Source: Deltaproteobacteria bacterium RBG_16_44_11
GTDB lineage: Bacteria > Desulfobacterota > Syntrophia > Syntrophales > Smithellaceae
DNA: 18,593 bases
Assembly: GCA_001797845.1 (NCBI GenBank)
Contig: MGQN01000003.1
Location: 21,611 to 40,203 of the forward strand
Direction of reading: 5' to 3'
Positions 12,285 through 18,593 of this stretch are shown here, piece by piece (within the stretch, counting starts at the first letter, position 1; each line of letters begins with the position of its first letter). The notes beneath the pieces are model-generated. The model saw only the letters and a program-made list of their open reading frames with translations, was not told the origin of the DNA and made no database searches. A program made the position numbers and the translations under genes.

Positions 12285-13214
12285 TTAACGTAACTGCTTT
12301 TCTTTAAGTGACCCAATGTAGTTCTCGTTCTTCTCTAGCAAGTCTATGTTAACCTTCTGATGCTTTTCGATAATTTGTTTCGTGCTTAAGGTCTCGTTGG
12401 TCAGGACGGCTTTCACGTGAGCATTAAGTTCCATGGCCTCGTCTAGCTGCCGGGTTTCAACGAGCGTAGGAATTGTGCCAACAACACTGAATGGGGCTGC
12501 TATCGTTTGTTCAACCGTTCCACCCACATATCGAGAAGGCACATAACGGCGGTAACGTTCACTGAAATTCCTGTCTGTCTTTGCCAATTCTTCATACTCT
12601 TTCATGATTTCTACAATCTCTCCATCCATAAGAAAAATCGTGTTTTTTCGTAGGGCCAGCCCTGCCGCTGAATCAAACCAAAGCTTTGCGCTTCGCAGAG
12701 CAGCCTGGTGACAAGGCTGTTTGAGTTGAGTGCGCCATTTTCGGTGATAGGCTCTGGAAAGGAAATAACATTTGAGTTGGCTTCTATAATCTTTTCCGAG
12801 TAGCTCGATCGTTTCCAAGGTTCGAGGGGCTTCGGACACTTCTTCGTGGAAAATTTCGATCTCGAGCTTCTTGGGTAATCCTAGCCCAAACCCCAGGTAC
12901 AATTGCTCGCTCGAGTTCCCCCATCTCCCTACGAGCATGTATGGTTCTCGAATTTGCTGAAATTTACTTTTCTCATCAGCGTTGGGGGGCCAATCAAGGG
13001 TTCCTCTAAAGGTGGAGGACTTCGAGGCATCACGGCCAAGAGAAGTCGGCTGAGGATCGTGATCACCTTGAATGGTAACATCCTCCGGGCTCTTGTCTGC
13101 TACAGTATGAACAATCATCTCAAATGAATGGCTCGCGACAGCGCCTGATAAGTAAAATAATATTGTTGCTGCGACAAAGACGACCAAAACTCTCGACCTT
13201 ATTTGCTGGACCAT
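12285..13214 (-). CDS. Exported protein of unknown function (309 aa)
   Basis: 309 residues from the ATG at 13214; AGGAGG stands 5 bases before it, whereas the GTG two codons upstream overlaps that site. An N-terminal signal (MVQQIRSRVLVVFVAATILFY, likely cleavage after GAVA near residue 28) sends it out of the cytoplasm. The mature protein has a mixed region with YMLVGRWGNSSEQLYLGFGLGLP (around 92-114), two cysteines (near 148 and 167), and a helical C-terminal third rich in charged residues (EIMKEYEELAK, ELNAHVKAVLTNETL, LLEKNENYIGSL) that may form coiled coil. Nine bases separate it from the upstream membrane protein gene, so they form a two-gene operon and probably work together at the envelope. 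No family recognised. Confidence 0.75.
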   Translation of the reverse strand: MVQQIRSRVLVVFVAATILFYLSGAVASHSFEMIVHTVADKSPEDVTIQGDHDPQPTSLGRDASKSSTFRGTLDWPPNADEKSKFQQIREPYMLVGRWGNSSEQLYLGFGLGLPKKLEIEIFHEEVSEAPRTLETIELLGKDYRSQLKCYFLSRAYHRKWRTQLKQPCHQAALRSAKLWFDSAAGLALRKNTIFLMDGEIVEIMKEYEELAKTDRNFSERYRRYVPSRYVGGTVEQTIAAPFSVVGTIPTLVETRQLDEAMELNAHVKAVLTNETLSTKQIIEKHQKVNIDLLEKNENYIGSLKEKQLR

Positions 13215-13223
13215 TGTCACCTC

Positions 13224-13715
13224 CTACTTACTCCTTTCGACAATTTCAATGCCGATAAGAAGCATCAGGTACATCATCAAAGACTCTTGAATGCGTGAAA
13301 GAAATGCTTTCACCAACGATAAGTCTAATGGCGGATTTAAACCTCGGAGAGCGGTTTGCGTTTTATCCATATCAAACAAAACAGCTACGAAGATGGTAAC
13401 TACCAGAGAAAAAAGTAAAAAGACGGCCAGAGATAAAATCTTCCTACCCTTGGGTCCACGGAAAACAACGACGGATAAGCCAGAAAGGATTGGCAAAAGG
13501 ATCTTATGAAATAAATTGAGAGTTGATTCTCCCGATTTTATAAACGCCGCAAACCAACCAAACCAGAAATTTTCTTCCTGAAATCCACTGGTAATCCAGG
13601 CGACGAAACCGATAATGTAGACCGGCGCTACATAAAGAGCCAAAAGAACAAAAGCAAAAATGAGAGCCAAAGTCTGATTTTCTTCGATCCACGAGGGCAC
13701 CTTTTCATTGGCCAT
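13224..13715 (-). CDS. Multi-pass inner-membrane protein of unknown function (163 aa)
   Basis: Hydrophobic protein with four probable membrane helices: about 15-41 (TLALIFAFVLLALYVAPVY), 70-86, 92-114 (LSLAVFLLFSLVVTIFVAV) and 144-159 (LMMYLMLLIGIEIV). The loop after the first helix is rich in aromatic residues (FWFGWF), and a basic turn GPKGRK precedes the third helix. The start at 13715 has AAGGAGG nearby. It is the first gene of a pair with the 309-aa exported protein, driven by the promoter at 13777-13805. No known family or catalytic motif; a membrane partner or anchor for the exported protein is the most natural guess. Confidence 0.75.
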   Translation of the reverse strand: MANEKVPSWIEENQTLALIFAFVLLALYVAPVYIIGFVAWITSGFQEENFWFGWFAAFIKSGESTLNLFHKILLPILSGLSVVVFRGPKGRKILSLAVFLLFSLVVTIFVAVLFDMDKTQTALRGLNPPLDLSLVKAFLSRIQESLMMYLMLLIGIEIVERSK

Positions 13716-13776
13716 GTTTTATCCTCCTTCGGAATGTTTGCCACGGTTTGATAAGATATTACTTGTTGGTGGTTGA

Positions 13777-13805
13777 ACTGTAAGAATTTCTCTCCTGTAT
13801 GTCAA
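13777..13805 (-). promoter_or_regulatory. Sigma-70-type promoter for the membrane/exported pair, with upstream dyad
   Basis: TTGACA (13805-13800) and TACAGT (13782-13777) with an ideal 17-bp spacer, 62 bp before the ATG at 13715. Upstream, ATTTCTGAC (13846-13854) and GTCAGAAAT (13891-13899) form a perfect 9-bp inverted repeat 36 bases apart, a possible activator site. Nothing else is recognisable in the 311-bp gap 13716-14026. Confidence 0.6.
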
Positions 13806-14026
13806 GAAAATATTGGCCACAAAATGTGCGGCGTGACCTGTTCTTATTTCTGACTGAAGTGTTGCAATTTCTTCGAAGTTGACGATTTGCGTCAGAAATC
13901 TATCATGTTAATAAAAATATTAAATTCATTGGTTTTAGGAAGAATTAAGTTGGGTGATTTCTTCCCTCTTCAGCGCATTCACTATCGAAAGTTGTAATAG
14001 TATAGAGGGCACCTTATTCCTTCCCG

Positions 14027-14350
14027 TCAAAGTAAAATTGGGCCTATCACACCTACCACTGCATCGACTGCCTTTGCCGCTTTAACAGCAGCTTTTATCG
14101 CGTCCGCAACTTTTTTGATATCAGTAATGGCCTTCGTAGCTGTTTTCTCTGCCTCGCTCAGCGATTGAAGAGCAGTCTTATAAGCAGGGGTGTTAGAATC
14201 AAGCGTTTGACGAATAACTTCCTCCCAAAGCATAAACAAAATACGCAATATTTTTTGAAGCTTCTCTTGTTGCAAAGGATCATCTGAATTATTACGCAGC
14301 TTATTAAGAATGTTAACGAGATCGCTAATATTGCCCCTTAGAGTTTCCAT
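14027..14350 (-). CDS. Small helical protein with hydrophobic C-terminus (107 aa)
   Basis: 107 residues, essentially all helix. The N-terminal 60 residues are charged (LVNILNKLRNNSDDPLQQEK, then LQKILRILFMLWEEVIRQTL). Residues 70-107 are alanine/lysine-rich and amphipathic (KVADAIKAAVKAAKAVDAVV), ending in the hydrophobic GVIGPILL. There is no signal peptide, so it is cytoplasmic or membrane-associated. AAGGAGG precedes the ATG at 14350. It follows the lipoprotein gene by 16 bp on the same strand and is surely co-transcribed. The amphipathic tail resembles membrane-inserting peptides in character, but no toxin family is recognised; a lipoprotein-partner role is equally possible. Confidence 0.65.
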   Translation of the reverse strand: METLRGNISDLVNILNKLRNNSDDPLQQEKLQKILRILFMLWEEVIRQTLDSNTPAYKTALQSLSEAEKTATKAITDIKKVADAIKAAVKAAKAVDAVVGVIGPILL

Positions 14351-14366
14351 TTTGCATTATCCTCCT

Positions 14367-15311
14367 TCAATTCTTGGATCCAAGTTTCTCGTAATACGAG
14401 TGGACAGACTTGGCGAACGTAACCAATTCGCCGATTTGTTTAGCTATTTCTGCGGAAGAAAATTCATCCTTCATCACAGCAGTCTTTAGAGTCGCATGTG
14501 CTTCGCGCACTTTCTTTGCACCGGCGCTAATATTATCGAACAACATTGGGCTTGTTTGTGCCGCATTATACATTTGCCTTATCTTCACCAGCATTTCGTA
14601 GCGAAGGTTGAATGTAGAGTTGGGTGATTTTTTCTGAATATTATATGCCGTTCTAAGAGAACCATCTGCGTCTGTCAAGTTCTCATGAACAAACTTTGAC
14701 AGCTCGGAATCTTTACCAAATTCAACTTCCAAGAGTTTTGCCGCATTTTGAACAGCTTCGTCAGTTTGAATAATGATTGTCTTAATGGCATCTCGTCGCT
14801 TTGTTTCTACAATCACCGTTCCGATAGCGTCGACTGCTGTGGCAATTAACTTTAGTTGGTCGTCCTTAAGAGGAAGGTCTGTATCCGTTACTTTCTTATA
14901 GGTCGCACTTAGACCACTCAGAGATCCGTATAGATCTGTTGATGCTGCATCGATGTCTTTGCGAAAATCTGCAGTTGCCAGGTTATCTAATGCCTTTGCA
15001 TAATTGCCAAGCTTCTCAAGTACAGCGATGCGAATCTGATATTTCACTGAATCCGATTCTTTGAATAATCCTTCAAACGTCACGTCTTTAGGGGCAAGTG
15101 ACTTATTTGCGGCAACATCATACATTTTTCGGTCAATTGTACTCGAATCGATCAATTCGAAAGCCTTCTTTGCGTCATCTGCGAGGGACGCTGTGGCCTT
15201 GCCGAATGCACTTATCTGCGTCAAGGAAGTTGTCGCGCATCCCTCCAGCAGAAGAATCATCATAGCCCCAATGACTATTGTAATTATTGTACTGCTCACC
15301 TGTTTATTCAT
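14367..15311 (-). CDS. Lipoprotein of unknown function (314 aa)
   Basis: An N-terminal signal ending in the lipobox LLEGC (Cys25) marks a lipidated envelope protein; the residues after the cysteine are ATTS, which favours outer-membrane sorting by the +2 rule. The 290-residue mature part is nearly all helix with alanine/lysine/aspartate-rich repeats such as ASLADDAKKAFELID (near 41-55), AKALDNLATADFRKDIDAA and AKLLEVEFGKDSELSKFV, consistent with a long helical bundle or coiled coil. Only the lipobox cysteine is present. AAGGAGG lies directly before the ATG at 15311. Downstream at 16 bp is the 107-aa helical protein, so the two are likely a functional pair. No named domain recognised. Confidence 0.8.
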   Translation of the reverse strand: MNKQVSSTIITIVIGAMMILLLEGCATTSLTQISAFGKATASLADDAKKAFELIDSSTIDRKMYDVAANKSLAPKDVTFEGLFKESDSVKYQIRIAVLEKLGNYAKALDNLATADFRKDIDAASTDLYGSLSGLSATYKKVTDTDLPLKDDQLKLIATAVDAIGTVIVETKRRDAIKTIIIQTDEAVQNAAKLLEVEFGKDSELSKFVHENLTDADGSLRTAYNIQKKSPNSTFNLRYEMLVKIRQMYNAAQTSPMLFDNISAGAKKVREAHATLKTAVMKDEFSSAEIAKQIGELVTFAKSVHSYYEKLGSKN

Positions 15312-15534
15312 GTGGCCTCCTTTTTAATCTGAAATGGTTACCAAGAACAATTTCGGCTCCGCAATTGGCCGTTGAAACAAAGTGTGCCTGCGTTTCTCTT
15401 TATTGCCGCACTGCTTTTGTGGTCGAGCTTTAATCATCCCACGAGTCCATATGCATGGTCTAACCGTAAAAGCATATTTGGCGTCAAGTCTTAAAAAGAC
15501 AGTTCTTCAATACCTGTTCCCATATTCTTTCGGC

Positions 15535-15699
15535 CTATCGCTGAAGTATGAGCAAAATACCTATAACGATTGCGAAGATGGCCATGAGTACACTGAGTCC
15601 GGAAAAACCGAGACTCAGCAGTTGTATCAGGCCCTCTATGATGAGCCAGATACCCAACAAGAGTATGCCGAGATTCTTAGGTAGGTTAGGTAGGTTCAT
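15535..15699 (-). CDS. Small membrane protein, paralogue 2 (54 aa)
   Basis: The ATG at 15699 has AAAGGAG 8 bases upstream and gives 54 residues starting MNLPNLPKNLGILLLGIW; a longer in-frame reading from 15777 lacks a ribosome-binding site and covers the conserved leader. Two hydrophobic helices (about 10-31 and 34-52) form a hairpin joined by GFSGL. Compared with the 51-aa paralogue at 10100 it has a three-residue insertion (NLP repeated near the N-terminus) and mostly conservative changes (YG/EG, QVLALS/QLLSLG, IMQR/ILQR). Conservation of the protein, ribosome-binding site and leader between copies supports a real, expressed gene. Function unknown. Confidence 0.7.
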   Translation of the reverse strand: MNLPNLPKNLGILLLGIWLIIEGLIQLLSLGFSGLSVLMAIFAIVIGILLILQR

Positions 15700-15832
15700 T
15701 GTAAGACTCCTTTCTGCGAATGAGTTCAGAGTGTTTGTCGGAAAGCTTTGGTAACGCTCCGCCTGAACATTATCCAAGCCCTAAACAATGAAATTGATAC
15801 TTTTCATCATTCATATATGCCTGAATCGGGGA

Positions 15833-15847
15833 GATGTCAACGACATC
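15833..15847. promoter_or_regulatory. Conserved dyad upstream of the 54-aa gene
   Basis: G-ATGTC-AAC-GACAT-C, the counterpart of the dyad at 10387-10401, at nearly the same distance from its start codon (about 134 bp) and with a compensatory outer pair. Confidence 0.45.
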
Positions 15848-16041
15848 AGGCGAATTTTTTAAGGGCAAATTTCAATAAATTCGAAGTGTAACTTTATGTG
15901 TTGCCGGAAATAACAATTACAACAGCTTCAGAAAGAACTATCTTAACCAGTATTTTTAAGAAAATATTAGTCCATAACATCTACAAAGCCTCAACCTGTT
16001 TGAGTCCGCAAGATTGAAGATTGCCAATGAAAAGTGTTGTT

Positions 16042-18593
16042 TCAATCTAACATCTCTCTGACTTTTTGGGAGAGTTTTTCAATTTGAAAGGGTTTCTGAA
16101 TGAATCCTTTACAGCCGCGATCCATGATTGTCTGGGCTTCTCCGTTAAGGCTGTATCCGCTGGAAAGAAGAACCTTGATCCCCGGATTGATCTCCCGGAG
16201 ACGATCGAAAGTCTCTCCGCCTGATATTCCCGGCATGATCATGTCCAGAATAACCAGGTCAATTTCGTTTCTTTTCTCCGTGAAGAGGGCTATTGCTTCC
16301 TGACCGCTTTCGACAGAATAGACCCGATACCCCATGGACTCCAGCAACTCCCTGCTCACTTCCAGAACTATCTTTTCATCATCCACCAGCAGGATCGTCT
16401 CCGTGCCCCTTTCGATTGTTCCGGTTGCCGTCTCTTCTTTTACCACTTCCTTCTCCGAAGCGGGCAAATAGATGGTGAATGTAGTTCCATGGCCTAGCTC
16501 GCTGTATACATTGATCATGCCCTTGTGACCCTTGATGATCCCGTAGACCGTCGCCAGCCCCAAGCCGGTACCTCTTCCCATTTCCTTCGTTGTGAAAAAG
16601 GGGTCGAAGATTCGCGCCCTTGTCTTCTCGTCCATCCCTATGCCTGTGTCGGTAACTGTTATTTTTACATATTTCCCCGGCTTCACAGAGTAGAGAAGCG
16701 CTTGTTCATCATTCAAAAAAATATTCTCCGTCTCCAGATAGATATACCCACCCCCAGGCATTGCCTGCCAGGCATTCACATATAAATTCATGAACACCTG
16801 CTCCATCTGCCCGATGTCAACTTCCACAGGGCATAGGTCCTTTTCGCATTTCATCTGAATGGTGATTTCCTTTTTGGTTCTCCCGAACATGGAGGAGGTC
16901 TTTTGGAGGAGATCGTTAATATCGGCGGGCTTGACTTCATATCTTCCCCCGCGGGCAAAACCCAACAGCTGTCTGGTTAAGTCCGCCCCGCTTTGCACCT
17001 GTTGCTCAATCCGTTTGAGTTTCTCATAATTCGGATCATTTTGGCTAATATTCAGCAATACCAGGGAAGCATATCCCTGGATCCCCATGAGCAGATTGTT
17101 GAAGTCGTGGGCAATGCCACCCGCTAACGTTCCGATGGCTTCCATTTTATGCGCGTTTTGCAGGCGCTCCTCCAGTTTTCGCTTTTCCTCCTCCACACGC
17201 TTGCGCTCGGTTATGTCTCGGGTAATACTGAGAAGATGGGGTACACCATTAAGATCGATCACGGAAGCTGACACCAGCCCATATCTTATTTCACCGTTCT
17301 TTCTTCGAAAAGTGGCTTCAAGGTTAATAACCTCCCCGTCCTTTTTTAATTTGGCTACCAATCTTTGTCTATCCTCAACATTGTCCCAAATATTAAATTC
17401 TATTGAGGTCTTTCCGATGATGTCCTTTTCCGTATATTTTGTACCCCTGGTAAAGCCTGGATTAATAGAGATATACATACCATCTTCGAGACGGCTGATG
17501 GCCATAGAGTCCGGACTGGTATAAAAAGCCTTGCGAAATTTTTCCTCACTCTGGCGTAACGCTTCTTCCATACTTTTGCGCTCGGTTACATCTCTGGAAA
17601 CAGCACGGAAACCAATCGGTTTGCCTTCTGAATTCCTGATTAGAGATGCCGAAGTTTCGTAAATCGCTTTCGTCCCATCTTTTCTGATAGACTCAAGGTC
17701 TAGCAGTTCTATTGGTTTACCCGTCCGATAAAGTTCGTAGTAGAGCTGATACAATCTTTTAGCGGTTTCTTCATCTGTATGCCGCCGGTAGTTCATGCCG
17801 ATCAGCTCTTCTTTGGTATATCCCAGAAATCTGCAGTTTGTTTCATTCGTAAATGTATAATTACCGTCAAGATCCAGCTCAAAATAGCCTTCCTGGATGC
17901 TTTCCAGAATGTTTCGATACCTTTCCTCGCTTTGACGCAGTTTCTCGAGCGCAGCCTCCCTTTGGGACTCCGCCTGCTTGCGCTCGGTAATATCACGGAC
18001 ATTCATGATAAAACCTGCAACAGCTGGATTATCCAAGAGATTTTTTCCCAGCCCATCAAAATAACGGGACGAGCCGTCTTTAAGCACCAGGCGGAATTCA
18101 TTGGGGATCGCGGAATCTACCGCCAGAATAGCCTTGCCGAAATCATCGGCAGCACGCTCAACGTCATCCGGATGAATAAACGTAAATCCACTTTTACCGA
18201 TTAGTTCCTCAGGTTTGTATCCGGAAAAACGCTCGATCGAACGGCTGCAATATTTTACGTCTCCGTTTTTATCCGTAATGATAATGACGTCTGAAGAGTT
18301 TTCTGTAATTTCCTTAAAGTATTCTTCGCTCTGGCGTAGTTTCTCCTCGGTCTGCCTGCGTTCGGTGATATCATTTAGAAAACTCAGGGTAGCTGGTTTT
18401 TCCTTCCATTGAATAACAGCTGTATTAAATTCAACCCACTTTACGGTTCCATCTTGGCTAATAATCCTGAAAGAGTAAGCAAGGGGAACTGACTCACCTT
18501 TCAGCCTTCTTATATGATAATCGACGACCATATTACGATCATCGGGATGGATAAAGTCTGTGAAAAGGTGGGCTACTAATATCTCTCCGGAAT
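16042..18593 (-). CDS. Multi-PAS hybrid sensor histidine kinase with C-terminal receiver (5' end outside the window)
   Basis: At least 849 residues, open to the right edge; the 20 codons before the Met at 18531 continue a PAS domain (HLFTDFIHPDDRN), so that Met is not the start. Numbering from it: end of PAS 1 (1-58), PAS 2 (68-186), PAS 3 (203-320), PAS 4 (328-445), each closing with a DITERK-like PAC motif. HisKA follows with phospho-acceptor His475 (GGIAHDFNN), then HATPase_c with N box Asn586, DTGIG (628-632) and GRGTGLG (652-658), then a receiver domain with Asp717/718, phospho-acceptor Asp763 (LDMIMPG) and Lys813. The family senses signals through PAS domains and phosphorylates a response regulator. 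No transmembrane segment is visible in the part present. All catalytic residues look intact. No cognate output regulator lies downstream, so it may be an orphan hybrid. Confidence 0.92.
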   Translation of the reverse strand, partial: SGEILVAHLFTDFIHPDDRNMVVDYHIRRLKGESVPLAYSFRIISQDGTVKWVEFNTAVIQWKEKPATLSFLNDITERRQTEEKLRQSEEYFKEITENSSDVIIITDKNGDVKYCSRSIERFSGYKPEELIGKSGFTFIHPDDVERAADDFGKAILAVDSAIPNEFRLVLKDGSSRYFDGLGKNLLDNPAVAGFIMNVRDITERKQAESQREAALEKLRQSEERYRNILESIQEGYFELDLDGNYTFTNETNCRFLGYTKEELIGMNYRRHTDEETAKRLYQLYYELYRTGKPIELLDLESIRKDGTKAIYETSASLIRNSEGKPIGFRAVSRDVTERKSMEEALRQSEEKFRKAFYTSPDSMAISRLEDGMYISINPGFTRGTKYTEKDIIGKTSIEFNIWDNVEDRQRLVAKLKKDGEVINLEATFRRKNGEIRYGLVSASVIDLNGVPHLLSITRDITERKRVEEEKRKLEERLQNAHKMEAIGTLAGGIAHDFNNLLMGIQGYASLVLLNISQNDPNYEKLKRIEQQVQSGADLTRQLLGFARGGRYEVKPADINDLLQKTSSMFGRTKKEITIQMKCEKDLCPVEVDIGQMEQVFMNLYVNAWQAMPGGGYIYLETENIFLNDEQALLYSVKPGKYVKITVTDTGIGMDEKTRARIFDPFFTTKEMGRGTGLGLATVYGIIKGHKGMINVYSELGHGTTFTIYLPASEKEVVKEETATGTIERGTETILLVDDEKIVLEVSRELLESMGYRVYSVESGQEAIALFTEKRNEIDLVILDMIMPGISGGETFDRLREINPGIKVLLSSGYSLNGEAQTIMDRGCKGFIQKPFQIEKLSQKVREMLD

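Larger units (their letters stand above)
15483..15986 (-). repeat. ~500-bp paralogous cassette, copy 2 (small membrane protein gene plus upstream region)
   Basis: Partner of 10044-10550, same orientation. It covers the degraded downstream hairpin, the 54-codon gene at 15535-15699 and the conserved upstream DNA (15700-15986), including the dyad at 15833-15847. The two cassettes bracket about 4.9 kb of exported and envelope genes. The upstream gap 15700-16041 contains nothing else. Confidence 0.85.

Noticed and set aside
14027..14350. Bacteriocin or pore-forming toxin
   Set aside because: The amphipathic Ala/Lys tail is suggestive, but there is no leader motif, immunity gene or known toxin signature nearby.
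1..18593. tRNA or rRNA genes, insertion-sequence transposases, integrases
   Set aside because: None could be recognised on either strand, so mobility of the islands is inferred only from repeats and base composition.

Overview
The window looks like a chromosomal segment of an anaerobic bacterium, most likely a Desulfobacterota/Syntrophia-type delta-proteobacterium. This is an inference from a tungsten/molybdenum aldehyde:ferredoxin oxidoreductase family gene, 'GTCATTGCGAG'-type intergenic repeats, and a multi-PAS hybrid histidine kinase. It starts in ordinary metabolism: the 3' end of trpA on the plus strand and a convergent LysE-type exporter. About 560 bp of REP-like repeat debris follows, then a complete AOR-family gene (1348-3534).

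From 3.3 to 9.3 kb the window is a small defence-type island. The last ~390 bp of the AOR locus (3' coding end plus downstream non-coding DNA) occurs twice as direct repeats, at 3271-3662 and 5707-6124. Between the copies sits a minus-strand AbiEi/AbiEii (type IV toxin-antitoxin) operon whose promoter is flanked by two identical 17-bp direct repeats. The second repeat copy belongs to a chimeric remnant in which the C-terminus of a COG2509-like FAD dehydrogenase is fused in frame to an AOR C-terminus. Next is an AT-rich, minus-strand, three-gene operon: a GIY-YIG nuclease-domain protein, a ~70-aa acidic helical protein, and an 806-aa SMC/Rad50-type ATPase with a CXXC hook and a C-terminal zinc-ribbon extension. 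This is the best candidate for an undescribed (possibly Lamassu-like) anti-phage or anti-plasmid system. A conserved-looking 175-aa protein of unknown function lies just upstream of it.

From 10 to 16 kb the window carries envelope or exported genes of unknown function: an 8-cysteine secreted peptide, a 263-aa secreted protein, a promoter-driven pair (a multi-pass membrane protein and a 309-aa exported protein), and a pair made of a lipoprotein and an amphipathic 107-aa protein. This block is bracketed by two ~500-bp direct repeats. Each contains a tiny one-module membrane protein gene (51 and 54 aa) plus ~290 bp of unusually conserved upstream DNA with a dyad in which one base pair has changed in a compensatory way.

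The window ends inside a large PAS-PAS-PAS-PAS-HisKA-HATPase-REC hybrid sensor kinase on the minus strand, whose N-terminus lies beyond the right edge. All functional calls come from motif reading; no database search was run.
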